A stretch of DNA of 64,000 nucleotides, from positions 682,001 through 746,000 of the forward strand of contig NZ_CP129965.1 in NCBI RefSeq assembly GCF_030503635.1. The letters run 5' to 3'. Positions within the stretch are counted from its first letter, which is position 1. Every line of letters begins with the position of its first letter. Both the position numbers and the translations under genes were made by a program. Origin of the DNA: Corynebacterium sp. P3-F1 (lineage in GTDB: Bacteria > Actinomycetota > Actinomycetes > Mycobacteriales > Mycobacteriaceae). A model generated the notes under the pieces. The model ran no database searches and was not told the DNA's origin. It was given only the letters and a program-made list of their open reading frames with translations. Below, one piece after another: positions 18,267-28,700 of the stretch.

Positions 18267-19904
18267 ATGAGCGCCACAACCGAAACAAAGCGCAAGGAAA
18301 GTAGGGGCGAGTCGGCGGGATTCCTCGGCTGGATCGAGAAGATCGGCAATAAATTGCCGGACCCGTTCTGGCTATTCGTGATCCTCTCGGGAGTCGTGGC
18401 GGTGTCGTCGTGGATGGCGAGCCGAGCGGGGCTGAGTGCGGTCGACCCGTCGTCGGGCGAGGAAATCCACGTCGAGAACCTCCTGACGGGCGAGAATCTG
18501 TCGCGGATGGTCTCCGACGCGGTGGAGAATTTCATTAGCTTCCCGCCGCTCGGCGTGATTCTCGCGGTGATGCTCGGCGTCGCCATCGCGGAAAAAGCCG
18601 GCCTTTTGTCCGCGCTGGTGCGCCGCATGGTGGTACGCGTCAGCCCGAAGATGCTCACCTTCATGGTGGCGCTCGCGGGCGTGACCGGCTCCGTCGCGTC
18701 TGACGCGATCTACGTGATCATCATTCCGCTCGGCGCGATGGCCTTCTACGCGGTCGGCCGCTCCCCGATCGTCGGCGCGATGGTGGCGTTCGCCGCATCG
18801 TCCGCGGGTTTCAATTCATCGCTGATCCTCAACATCACCGACCTGCTGCTCGCCGGCATCTCCACGTCGGCGGCGCAGCTAGTGGACGAGAACTATATTG
18901 TCTCCCCTCTAGCCAACATCTTCTTCGTCATCCCGTCTGCCGTGGTTCTGTCGCTGATCATCACGGTCGTCACCGAGTTTTACGTGGACAAGAAAGCCAA
19001 GCAGCTTATCGACGACGACCACATCGACACCTCCGAACTCGCCTTCGACTACGACACGGAGCCGGATGACGCTGACTCCGATGCTTCTTCGGACTCTGAC
19101 ACTGACTCTGAGGGCGCCTCACAAGACGACCTCGCCCTGTCCCCCTTGGAGCAAAAGGGGCTGATCTGGTCCGGCGTCGCGCTGCTGGCGTTTTTGGCCG
19201 TCTACTTCGCCCTGCTGTTCATCCCCGGTTCCCCCTTCGCGCGACCGGACGAAGGCTTCATGCAATCCCCGCTCATCCAGGCCATCGCCGTGCCGATCGC
19301 CCTTGCGTTCTTCCTATGCGGCCTGGTCTTCGGCCTGATCATCGGCACCGTGAAGTCCGCCTCAGACATCCCGGCCTTCATGGCCAAGGGCCTGGAAACA
19401 TTGTTGCCGATGATGGTGCTCTTCTTCGCCGTCTCCCAGTTCCTCGCCTGGTTCCAGTGGTCCAATTTGGGCTCCTGGACCGCGATCCGCGGCGCCGAGC
19501 TCCTCCAGGCCTGGAACCTCCCGAACGTCCTCCTGTTCGCGGCTTTCGTGCTCATGGTTGCCCTGATCAACTTGTTCGTCACCTCCGGCTCCGCCCAGTG
19601 GGCCCTGATGGCACCAGTCGTGGTGCCGATGATGATGTACGTCGGCATCGCCCCCGAAGTCACCCAAATGCTCTTCCGTATCGGTGACTCCCCCTCCAAC
19701 ATCATCAGCCCGATGTCCCCGTACTTTGCTGTCGCACTGACGTTCCTGCAGAAGTACTACAGGAAAGCCGGTGTGGGCACCCTCATGTCCCTCGCACTGC
19801 CCTACTCCATGGCCATGTGCGTGGGCTGGTTCCTGTTCTTCGTCATCTGGTACTTCCTCGGTATTCCGCTAGGCCCCGGGGCACCGATGACTTACGACGT
19901 GTAG
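18267..19904 (+). CDS. AbgT family transporter
   Basis: A 545-residue multi-spanning membrane protein of the AbgT/MtrF family, which import p-aminobenzoyl-glutamate or export antimetabolites. Typical blocks are NKLPDPFWLFVILS, FISFPPLGVILAVMLGVAIAEKAGL, VASDAIYVIIIPLGAMAF, SAGFNSSLILNITDLLLAG, SGSAQWALMAPVVVPMMM and the signature GDSPSNIISPMSPYF near the C-terminus. An acidic Asp/Ser-rich cytoplasmic loop (about 255-290) separates the two halves. The ATG at 18267 gives a short charged N-terminus before the first conserved block. A hairpin terminator follows. Confidence 0.93.
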   Translation: MSATTETKRKESRGESAGFLGWIEKIGNKLPDPFWLFVILSGVVAVSSWMASRAGLSAVDPSSGEEIHVENLLTGENLSRMVSDAVENFISFPPLGVILAVMLGVAIAEKAGLLSALVRRMVVRVSPKMLTFMVALAGVTGSVASDAIYVIIIPLGAMAFYAVGRSPIVGAMVAFAASSAGFNSSLILNITDLLLAGISTSAAQLVDENYIVSPLANIFFVIPSAVVLSLIITVVTEFYVDKKAKQLIDDDHIDTSELAFDYDTEPDDADSDASSDSDTDSEGASQDDLALSPLEQKGLIWSGVALLAFLAVYFALLFIPGSPFARPDEGFMQSPLIQAIAVPIALAFFLCGLVFGLIIGTVKSASDIPAFMAKGLETLLPMMVLFFAVSQFLAWFQWSNLGSWTAIRGAELLQAWNLPNVLLFAAFVLMVALINLFVTSGSAQWALMAPVVVPMMMYVGIAPEVTQMLFRIGDSPSNIISPMSPYFAVALTFLQKYYRKAGVGTLMSLALPYSMAMCVGWFLFFVIWYFLGIPLGPGAPMTYDV

Positions 19905-19935
19905 GGACGTTCCCGCGTCTGCTGCATGCCTCCAC

Positions 19936-19969
19936 ATCGGCAGCAAAACCGCCCACGCGCTGCCGATTT
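19936..19969 (+). terminator. Terminator after the AbgT gene
   Basis: A perfect nine-base stem, ATCGGCAGC with GCTGCCGAT (19936-19944 and 19959-19967), followed by a short TT, 31 bases after the stop codon. Confidence 0.65.
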
Positions 19970-20057
19970 GTCACCCAGTTCAGTGAGACGCTAGAGTATC
20001 AACACGTTGCACAGCAGCGCTTGGTTCGCCAGAATCACGCAAAGCTATCGCAGATAT

Positions 20058-20130
20058 TCCTCCATAGCTCAGTTGGCAGAGCATTCGACTGTTAATCGAA
20101 GGGTCACTGGTTCGAGCCCAGTTGGAGGAG
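20058..20130 (+). tRNA. tRNA-Asn (anticodon GUU)
   Basis: Cloverleaf with acceptor TCCTCCA/TGGAGGA, D-arm GCTC...GAGC, anticodon stem TTCGA/TCGAA with loop CTGTTAA (anticodon GTT), T-arm ACTGG-TTCGAGC-CCAGT, and discriminator G. The CCA end is not encoded (CAA follows). Confidence 0.97.
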
Positions 20131-20142
20131 CAATTTAGTTTC

Positions 20143-20181
20143 ACCCCGCTACTAGCGTACAAGCTGGTCGCGGGGTATTTT
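20143..20181 (+). terminator. Terminator after tRNA-Asn
   Basis: ACCCCGC (20143-20149) pairs with GCGGGGT (20170-20176), with a second inner stem CTAGC/GCTGG, followed by ATTTTC. Confidence 0.75.
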
Positions 20182-20377
20182 CGGCTTTGCACCATTCCGG
20201 TGGGAATGGTGGCGGCCTCACGCTGCGTACTAGTGAGTGCTGCCCAGGCGCGGTTGCCGGCCCTGGACACAAGAACCTCCCCTAGCGAACGTTTTCGCAC
20301 GCTGGCCCAGCCCCAGTCCGCCACGCGGGCTCACAGCTGGGCCAGGAAAACCACGTAAGTTTCGCCAGGAAGAAATG
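20182..20377. other. Structured spacer between two tRNA genes
   Basis: No convincing coding frame. Three inverted repeats are visible: CACCATTCC/GGAATGGTG with a GGTG loop (20190-20211), GCGAA-CGTT-TTCGC (about 20286-20299), and CTGGCCCAGC/GCTGGGCCAG with a 24-base loop (20302-20345). None is followed by a T-run on either strand, so simple termination does not explain them well. Confidence 0.5.
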
Positions 20378-20451
20378 TGGGGCCAGCGGGGCTCGAACCC
20401 GCGACCAACGGATTATGAGTCCGCGGCTCTAACCGACTGAGCTATAGCCCC
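20378..20451 (-). tRNA. tRNA with anticodon CAU (elongator Met, or Ile2 with lysidine)
   Basis: Minus-strand cloverleaf: acceptor GGGGCTA/TGGCCCC, D-arm GCTC...GAGC, anticodon stem GCGGA/TCCGT with loop CTCATAA (anticodon CAT), T-arm GCGGG-TTCGAGC-CCCGC, discriminator A, no encoded CCA. It is not initiator tRNA, because the acceptor end is fully paired and the anticodon stem lacks three G-C pairs. Met versus Ile2 cannot be settled by eye. Confidence 0.92.
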
Positions 20452-20621
20452 TCGCTGCGTCCGCGGTGGCCGCTGGGTGGTCGCCGAGCGGTTACCGGAC
20501 GCGTCGTCAAAGTATAACTGCGGGGTACGAGCACACTGCAATCCACCCGAGTGACCGCGGGCAGGCGGGTTCGCTAAGGTGAAAAGGTACTGGCACGGAG
20601 CACGACAAGGAGGCGCACACC

Positions 20622-20894
20622 ATGGGACGCTTAACCCAACTGGCGGTTGGAGCGGCAGCTGGTTACGTGATGGGCACGAAGGCGGGCCGCAAGCGCTACC
20701 ACCAGATCGTGGACACCACGCAAAAGGTGGTCAACTCCCCGCTCACGCGGCAGGTGGTTCGCTCGACCCGGAAGACGATCGCGAACCAGCTCGACCCCGA
20801 TCCGCGGATGCGCGAAGTCAAGGACCTGCGCCGGGGACGTGGCGGGAAGGGCGGCGAGATCGAGAACACGATCTACGAGCCCGACCAGGATTAA
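20622..20894 (+). CDS. Small YtxH-like protein
   Basis: A 90-residue basic protein. The N-terminal hydrophobic, glycine-rich helix (LTQLAVGAAAGYVMGTKAG) followed at once by basic residues RKRYHQIVD resembles YtxH-type small membrane-associated proteins. A helical region follows, then a charged Gly/Arg segment and an acidic end. Its function is unknown. The start is secured by aaggagg nine bases before the ATG at 20622. It is convergent with ppx, which ends 15 bases downstream. Confidence 0.75.
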   Translation: MGRLTQLAVGAAAGYVMGTKAGRKRYHQIVDTTQKVVNSPLTRQVVRSTRKTIANQLDPDPRMREVKDLRRGRGGKGGEIENTIYEPDQD

Positions 20895-20909
20895 GAGACT
20901 TAGACGGAA

Positions 20910-21848
20910 CTAGAGCAGACCGGCCACGATGCCGTCGAGAATGTCCTTCTCGCTGATGACGAAGGAGGAGGCGGCGCCGGCGGTTTCCCGCTCGATGGCG
21001 GCCATGAGTTGCTCAACGACGGTGGCGCCCGAACCGATCACATCGGCTCGTCCGGCATGCATGACGGGATTCTGGAGGCGCTGAGCGGCTGTCTGCGCCC
21101 GAAGGTTCGATGTGACCTCGCACATCTCGTCGAAGCTGATCTCGGAGCAGTGGATCGCCTCCGGATCGTAGGACTTGAGCCTCTGAGCGAGAGCGCTCAA
21201 CGTAGTGAAGGTGCCGGCGCAGCCGACAAAGGTCGCGGCTTTTCCGAGGGGCACTGTCTCCAGTGCTTTGCGGATCTGGGTGTCGATGTACTCCCGCGCG
21301 GAATCGGTCTCTTCCGCAGTGGGCGGGTCGCTGCGCATGAAACGCTCCGTGATGCGCACGCAGCCCATCTGGGTGGAGCGGGCACCGAGAATGCCATCCG
21401 AGCTGCCCACGATGAATTCGGTCGATCCGCCGCCGAGGTCGATGACGCAGAAGGGCCCCCTGTCATCGTCGATGTCAGTGGTGGCACCGCGGAAGGACAG
21501 CGCGGCCTCTTCCTCGCCGGAGATGACCTCCGCCACAGCGCTGTCCTTGACACGGCCGAGGAGTTCGCGGGTCATCTCGAAGAACTCGTCCCGGTTAGCG
21601 GCGTCGCGGGTCGCAGACGTCGCGACCATGCGGACGGCCTCGACGCCCTCGGACGCCATGCGCTCGACAAATACGGCCAGGGCATCGCGGGTGCGCGCAA
21701 GAGCTTCCGGCGTGAAGCGCCCCGTGGCGTCCACTCCCTCGCCGAGGCGCACGATGGTCATGTCACGGCAGATTTCACCGGCAGCAGAATCGTGAATGAG
21801 CAAGCGGATCGAGTTGGTGCCGCAGTCGACGGCCGCCACGCGGGTCAT
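20910..21848 (-). CDS. ppx: Exopolyphosphatase / Ppx-GppA family
   Basis: A 312-residue ASKHA-fold enzyme that releases phosphate from polyphosphate or hydrolyses pppGpp. The N-terminal phosphate loop is VDCGTNSIRLLIHD, the acidic catalytic region SGEEEAALSFRG, and the second phosphate loop VIDLGGGSTEFIVG; the C-terminal GSGATVVEQLM matches the family. It is the short two-domain form typical of actinobacteria, lacking the C-terminal helical domains of E. coli Ppx. The ATG overlaps the upstream DUF501 stop by four bases (ATGA), so it is coupled to that gene in the eno-ftsB-DUF501-ppx operon, the same order as Rv1023-Rv1026. Confidence 0.92.
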   Translation of the reverse strand: MTRVAAVDCGTNSIRLLIHDSAAGEICRDMTIVRLGEGVDATGRFTPEALARTRDALAVFVERMASEGVEAVRMVATSATRDAANRDEFFEMTRELLGRVKDSAVAEVISGEEEAALSFRGATTDIDDDRGPFCVIDLGGGSTEFIVGSSDGILGARSTQMGCVRITERFMRSDPPTAEETDSAREYIDTQIRKALETVPLGKAATFVGCAGTFTTLSALAQRLKSYDPEAIHCSEISFDEMCEVTSNLRAQTAAQRLQNPVMHAGRADVIGSGATVVEQLMAAIERETAGAASSFVISEKDILDGIVAGLL

Positions 21849-22402
21849 GCCAGGTCCTCCCCTGCTTCGTCGAGGGTGATTCCGAGATCCGCCAGAGTGG
21901 GCCAGTCGGCGGGGATGGCGGTGCCACGTAGGCCACCGTGATCAGCCGCAAGCGCAACGGCCTCCGTTCCGAGGCGAACGCGTCCGGGGCCTTCGGCGAG
22001 GGCGTAGGCAATAAGGACGTGTAGACACTTCACACGGTCGGGCATGCCGCCGCCCGAGAAGTCAGTGCCGAGATCTTCAATGGAGTTCCGCTTATTCAAG
22101 TAATGGCGGTGAGCGGCCTCGTAATCCGCTTTCAATTCCGCGTCCGTCGCCAACCGGGCCTCCATCCACTTCATCACCTGGGCTACCTCGAGGCGGGACG
22201 CCTCCGCCGTGAGGCGGGGGTCGGTGAGGTAGTAGAGGGTGGGGAACGGTGTGCCGTCGTCAAGCTTGGGCGCTGTCGTGACTACCGCCGGTTGCCCGTC
22301 TGGCGTCGTGTACGCGATCTCGAGCACGCCGCGCGGTGTGCGGCCAAGTTGCCTTTCGACGATCGCGAGCTGTTCCTCCGTTGGTGTCTGCATGACGCTC
22401 AT
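21845..22402 (-). CDS. DUF501 family protein
   Basis: A 185-residue cytoplasmic protein of the DUF501 family (Rv1025-like), with LGRTPRGVLEIAYTTPDG, FPTLYYLTDPRLTAEASRLE, and the conserved GGMPDRVKCLHVLIAYALAE containing a Cys-His pair. The function is not known. It lies between ftsB/divIC and ppx, overlapping ppx by four bases and following the septum gene by 16 bases, so it is part of the eno operon arrangement. The ATG at 22402 is used; another ATG three codons later is possible. Confidence 0.88.
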   Translation of the reverse strand: MSVMQTPTEEQLAIVERQLGRTPRGVLEIAYTTPDGQPAVVTTAPKLDDGTPFPTLYYLTDPRLTAEASRLEVAQVMKWMEARLATDAELKADYEAAHRHYLNKRNSIEDLGTDFSGGGMPDRVKCLHVLIAYALAEGPGRVRLGTEAVALAADHGGLRGTAIPADWPTLADLGITLDEAGEDLA

Positions 22403-22418
22403 TGTCGCACAGACGCGG

Positions 22419-23045
22419 CTACTGCTGTTCCGGCATCTCCCTGGTGGGATCGGCGGGATCGGTGGGCTCCTCCGGCCCGGATGGCGTGAGCTCTTCTTCT
22501 GCTTCTTCCTTAGGCACCTCGCGCAGGGAGTTCCACAAAATCTGGTTCCACGGTGTGTCCGCGTCTGGGTCCTCGGCGTGCTCGCTGGTGATGGTGGTGC
22601 CCTGCATGCGCGGATCGATGATGCGCCAAGCGGTCTCCCCCGGTTCGATCATGCCGAGACGGCGGCGGGCTTCCTGCTTGGCGTACTCAGGGTCGCTGTA
22701 GCGCTCCAAGTCCTGTTCGAGCTTGGCTTTTTCTTCTTCTTTAGCCGCGATGGACTCGTGGAGGCGCGCGATTTCGGCTTTGCCCGTGTAGTAGTTGCGC
22801 AACGGGACGGCGATGGCGATGAGTACAACGAGCACGACCGTGATCAGAACTGCGACGCCGACGATGTCGCCTTTGAGCATGTCCGTGCGGGGGCGTTTTT
22901 GCTTCTTCGCGGCGCGGGCTGCGTCGCGGCTGGCCACGGGGACCGTTGTTGGTCGACGACGCGAGCCCCCAGAGCCGCCGGACGTACCGGTGCGCTGGGG
23001 GCTGGTGTCGCTGCGGCGTGCGCCGCGTGCGGATGATGTGGCCAT
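22419..23045 (-). CDS. FtsB/DivIC-type septum formation protein
   Basis: A 208-residue single-pass membrane protein. A basic, Ser/Gly/Thr-rich cytoplasmic tail (1-58) precedes one transmembrane helix (about 60-82, VGVAVLITVVLVVLIAIAV). A leucine-zipper-like coiled coil (about 90-125) follows, then the signature YAKQEARRRLGMIEPGE, as in FtsB/DivIC. The C-terminal 50 residues are acidic and proline-rich. By family it bridges FtsQ and FtsL in the divisome. Its place directly downstream of eno matches Rv1024. Confidence 0.9.
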   Translation of the reverse strand: MATSSARGARRSDTSPQRTGTSGGSGGSRRRPTTVPVASRDAARAAKKQKRPRTDMLKGDIVGVAVLITVVLVVLIAIAVPLRNYYTGKAEIARLHESIAAKEEEKAKLEQDLERYSDPEYAKQEARRRLGMIEPGETAWRIIDPRMQGTTITSEHAEDPDADTPWNQILWNSLREVPKEEAEEELTPSGPEEPTDPADPTREMPEQQ

Positions 23046-23104
23046 AGTGACTGTGTAGTTTACGTGGCCCCGCTATCCGCTGGCGTGAGGCGCGCTACTT
23101 CGAG

Positions 23105-25280
<2,176 letters not shown>

Positions 25281-25415
25281 GTTCGATCACTCTACCGCGC
25301 CCCATTTGCGGGACACGCGCCCCCACTAGATTCCCGATCTAAACCACATGCTTCACACAGATTAACTGTAGCATCAGTATTCGCCCCGAAAACTAGTCCG
25401 GAAAGGTCCCTCCCC

Positions 25416-25856
25416 ATGCGCATTCGTCCTCTTGCCATCGCTCTAGCAGTCACCGCCGTCGCCACGACCGGTGCAGTCAACGCCGGAGCACAGAACAACA
25501 CCGTCCAGCTCGTGCGAGCACTCAACAGCGGCATCGCCACCACTGACTGCAATGCCGTCGGTACGCTTCTCCGTGGCGCCAAGCTTGTCGACGCCACCAC
25601 GACCCATTCCCAGCTCACCGCTACGTTGAACAAGCAATTCGGTGCCGACGCTGCGTTGACCCTCGTTGCTACTCCGACGATCAACGCCGTTGGTGACCGC
25701 GCTCTCGCCTGCGGTGTGGTCAAAGCAGATCCGGTCACCCCGCAGTCCCGGGCTATTGACCTGGCCTCCACACTCTCGTCGCAGGCTGGCCTCCCTGAAC
25801 TGCGCGATCTAGCACCGGTCGCCCAAGGGCTATCTTCCCAGTTCCTCGCCCGCTAA
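25416..25856 (+). CDS. Small secreted protein of unknown function
   Basis: A 146-residue protein with a clear Sec signal peptide: MRIRPLAIALAVTAVATTGA, with probable cleavage after VNAGA at about residue 25. The mature part (~120 residues) has one pair of cysteines (TDCNA and LACGV) that could form a disulfide, and is rich in Ala, Leu and Thr. I recognise no domain; it resembles the many short secreted proteins of corynebacteria. A good ggaaagg lies 13-7 bases before the ATG. It interrupts the conserved mazG-transglycosylase-eno order and is convergent with mazG, 10 bases away. Confidence 0.7.
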   Translation: MRIRPLAIALAVTAVATTGAVNAGAQNNTVQLVRALNSGIATTDCNAVGTLLRGAKLVDATTTHSQLTATLNKQFGADAALTLVATPTINAVGDRALACGVVKADPVTPQSRAIDLASTLSSQAGLPELRDLAPVAQGLSSQFLAR

Positions 25857-25866
25857 ACGCAGCGGG
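25849..25866. terminator. Hairpin between convergent stops
   Basis: CCCGCT-aaacgc-AGCGGG spans the stop of the secreted protein and the end of mazG. It has no good T-run but could act in both directions. Confidence 0.35.
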
Positions 25867-26490
25867 TTAGGCACTGCCCGTCTCGCGCTTCTTACCTTCG
25901 TCCCACAGTCGATCCTGCTCGTGCTTGGCCACGATGCCGGTACTGCCATCGAAAAGGTAAGGGGCGCGATTTTTCATTTTGTCGATGAAGGCTTGGGCGA
26001 CATCGGGGAATGCGAAGGCTCCACGACGCGATGCGATCTCGGCGTGGAAGAGGATCTGCAGCAAAAGGTCCGAGAGTTCTTTCTTCAAGGCTTCGTCGGG
26101 GTGGTGATTGCGGATTGCGTCGATAAGCTCATGTGTCTCTTGCTCGAGGTACTCGATGAGCGTCTCGTGCGTTTGCTCCATCTCCCACTCCCCGCGGGTT
26201 CGCGCTTCGCGCATGACCTGCTGGGCTTGGAGGAACGGGTCGGAAAGCGAAGAGGCCTTGATGACCCGCTCCCCCGCCGCGATGCGCGTCCGGATGGCCG
26301 GGTCGTTCGGGTCGGTGGTGACGAGCGCTCCCGGCCCCGGCTGGTCAGTTGGATCCGCTGCGATCAGGTCGCCCAAGTTCCAGCGGACGGAGACAGGCAC
26401 CTCGTCGGTGTACATGAGCGGGCCAGCCAGGTTGGCGGCGGCTAGCGGGATCATGTCGGGCCAGCGGGCATCGAGGACGAGGATGGTCAT
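25867..26490 (-). CDS. mazG: MazG nucleotide pyrophosphohydrolase
   Basis: A 207-residue protein. The C-terminal half is one MazG domain with the metal-binding EExxE...ExxD pattern: EQETHELIDAI, then KKELSDLLLQILFHAEIA, and FPDVAQAFIDKMKNRAPYLFDG. It hydrolyses (d)NTPs to monophosphate and pyrophosphate, probably as house-cleaning. The N-terminal ~90 residues (TILVLDARWPDMIPLAAA...) are the actinobacterial extension also seen in Rv1021. The ATG at 26490 is used; a frame to 26547 has no supported start. Confidence 0.92.
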   Translation of the reverse strand: MTILVLDARWPDMIPLAAANLAGPLMYTDEVPVSVRWNLGDLIAADPTDQPGPGALVTTDPNDPAIRTRIAAGERVIKASSLSDPFLQAQQVMREARTRGEWEMEQTHETLIEYLEQETHELIDAIRNHHPDEALKKELSDLLLQILFHAEIASRRGAFAFPDVAQAFIDKMKNRAPYLFDGSTGIVAKHEQDRLWDEGKKRETGSA

Positions 26491-26758
26491 GAAACCAATT
26501 TTAGAGTCAGGGGTGTGCAAGCTGGCTACCGAGAACCATTCCCCCATGCCTCCTCTTTATCTAGGAAAGAAGTTTCGCGCGCCGAGCGGAGTTCATCTAA
26601 GCCGAGCGGAGTTCTTCCAAACGGAAGTGGCGCGGAGATTTAACGCAGGCAGACCTCTGGCCTTCCTTTCGATGAAGGATTGGCGTTGAAGAAGATTCAG
26701 TCTTCGGTTAATCCGCAAGGAAATCAATCGTGTAGTTCTGTCGTCCCGATAACCCCGC
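26491..26758. other. Intergenic stretch with a tandem 14-base repeat
   Basis: About 270 bases between mazG and the 3' end of dnaG. GCCGAGCGGAGTTC occurs twice, at 26581-26594 and 26601-26614 (20-base period). A 47-codon plus-strand frame (26546-26689) crosses it but has no ribosome site and no recognisable product. Confidence 0.5.
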
Positions 26759-28660
26759 CTAGCCGCGGAACGCCCGGTCGTTGAGCTCCCGGCGGGCCTG
26801 CTCGAGTGCAACGAGGTCGGAGAATAGGGCGTTGTAGGCCATCTCGTCATCGCTGGGACGCATGCGCTGCAGCTGGGATTTCAGCTGAGCGATCTGGTTT
26901 CCCACGCGGACTTCCTGGAGCCGGGAGAGGACGGAGTCCGCGTACGCGGCGGGGTCCTCGGCGAGGATGTCCTCGACGGCAAGCTCGGAGACGAAATTGC
27001 GGCCAGCAGCGTCGAGCATCTCGTCGGAGACGTGAGAAATCCAGCTGTTAGCGGACTGGTTGGCGCCGGTGTGGGCAGTCCCGCCGGCTTTGCCCATCGC
27101 GTCACGGACCGCACGGTAAGCAGGGTGAGTGAAGGCGTCCGGGTTGATGCCGTCGAAGTAGCTGCCGGCGGCGTCCGGGTACTGCAACGCCACCTTGAGG
27201 GCCTCCCGCTGGGCCCACAGCAGCGGGTCGTCGGGGTTGGGCAGCTCGAAAGCGGGCTGGTTGGGGGCGGGCTGGTTGGACTTGGCGGTCGCGTCCGCCC
27301 ACGCAGTTCGCTTGGCTTGCTTGGGGTTCTTCGCCTCCTGGCGGACCTGCCGGATCACCTCGTTGGGGTCGGGCCACCCCACCCAACCAGCGAGCTGGCG
27401 GGCGTACTCGGTCTGCAGGGGGGTGTCGCGGATCTGGGCGACGACGGGGACGGTGCGCCGCAAAGCCTGCAAACGCCCTTCGGGGGTGTCTAAGGAATAG
27501 TCCTGCAGAAGGGACTCGATGACGAACTCGAACATCGGAACCCGGCTGGCCACCAGGTCGCGGACGGCACCGTCGCCTTTAGCCATGCGCAGGTCGCACG
27601 GGTCCATCCCGTCCGGAGCGACAGACACGAAAGACTGGCCAGTGAACTGCTGATCGCCCTCGAAGGCGCGCATCGCCGCCTTCTGGCCCGCCTCATCGCC
27701 GTCGAAGGTGTAAATCAACTCGCCCCGGAAATAGTTGTCGTCGAGCATGAGGCGCCGGATGATGCTCAGGTGGTCTTTGCCGAAGGCGGTGCCGCACGAG
27801 GCCACGGCGGTGGTGACACCGGCAGCGTGCATGGCCATCACGTCTGTGTAGCCCTCCACCACCACGCACTGATGCCCCTGGGCGATGTTCTTCTTAGCCA
27901 GGTCCAGACCGAAGAGCACCTTGGACTTGTGGTACAGCATCGTGTCCGCGGTGTTCATGTACTTGCCCATCTGGTCATCGTCGAACAACTTGCGGGCACC
28001 GAAGCCGATGACGTTTCCGGCCACGTCTTTAATAGGCCACAGAAGGCGCCGGCGGAATTTGTCGATGGGGCCGCGGCGGCCCATGGTGGACAAGCCCGCG
28101 TCGACGAGCTCCTGTACGTCGAAGCCTTTGCGCAACAGGTGTTTCGTCAGCGTGTCCCACCCGTCGGGCGCGTACCCGCACTCGAAGTGGTGGATGATCT
28201 CGCGGTTGAACCCGCGGTCTAGCAGGAAGCGGCGGCCGACCTCCGCCTCGGGCTGCTCCAGCTGGTCGCGGTAGAACTCGTGGGCCGCCTTGTTCGCGGC
28301 GATCAAGCGAGCGCGAGTACCGGGTTTGACGTCGCGCGCGCCTGTGGATCCGCCCTGGTAATTGATGTGGTAGCCGATTTCTTCCGCAACGGCCTCGACC
28401 GCCTCGGGGAAACTGAGCTGTTCCATCTCCATCATGAAGGAGAAGACATCGCCGCCCTTGCCTGTGGAGAAGCAGTGGTAGTAGCCGCGCGCGGGCCTGA
28501 CGTGGAACGACGGCGTTTTCTCGTCCTTGAACGGCGAGAGCCCCTTCAAGGAATCGTGCCCGGCCGGTTTGAGTTGAACGTACTCCCCCACGATGTCGGC
28601 GAGGTTGGCGCGCTCGCGGATAGCCTCGATGTCACTATCCGGAATTCTGCCCCTTGCCAT
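26759..28660 (-). CDS. dnaG: DNA primase
   Basis: A 633-residue primase that makes RNA primers for replication. The N-terminal zinc-binding domain (1-~100) is followed by the catalytic RNA polymerase/Toprim domains, with GPIDKFRRRLLWPI, VIGFGARKLFDDD, VVVEGYTDVMAMHAAG (Toprim Glu) and IYTFDGDEAGQKAA (DxD-type metal site), then a C-terminal helicase-interaction domain. The CHC2 zinc motif is altered: the four ligand positions read S42, K45, C63 and T66 (GLSPFKDEKTPSF ... YHCFSTGKGGD), leaving one Cys. The rest of the fold is intact. The ATG at 28660 is preferred to the open frame at 28669. It is followed upstream by divergent RNase genes and dgt, as in Rv2343c-Rv2344c. Confidence 0.96.
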   Translation of the reverse strand: MARGRIPDSDIEAIRERANLADIVGEYVQLKPAGHDSLKGLSPFKDEKTPSFHVRPARGYYHCFSTGKGGDVFSFMMEMEQLSFPEAVEAVAEEIGYHINYQGGSTGARDVKPGTRARLIAANKAAHEFYRDQLEQPEAEVGRRFLLDRGFNREIIHHFECGYAPDGWDTLTKHLLRKGFDVQELVDAGLSTMGRRGPIDKFRRRLLWPIKDVAGNVIGFGARKLFDDDQMGKYMNTADTMLYHKSKVLFGLDLAKKNIAQGHQCVVVEGYTDVMAMHAAGVTTAVASCGTAFGKDHLSIIRRLMLDDNYFRGELIYTFDGDEAGQKAAMRAFEGDQQFTGQSFVSVAPDGMDPCDLRMAKGDGAVRDLVASRVPMFEFVIESLLQDYSLDTPEGRLQALRRTVPVVAQIRDTPLQTEYARQLAGWVGWPDPNEVIRQVRQEAKNPKQAKRTAWADATAKSNQPAPNQPAFELPNPDDPLLWAQREALKVALQYPDAAGSYFDGINPDAFTHPAYRAVRDAMGKAGGTAHTGANQSANSWISHVSDEMLDAAGRNFVSELAVEDILAEDPAAYADSVLSRLQEVRVGNQIAQLKSQLQRMRPSDDEMAYNALFSDLVALEQARRELNDRAFRG

Positions 28661-28700
28661 GGCGCACATCCTACCGCGCGGGTGTGCTTAAAATGAACGC

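Noticed and set aside
26546-26689. 47-codon frame between mazG and dnaG
   Set aside because: No ribosome site and no recognisable product; reported only as part of the spacer.
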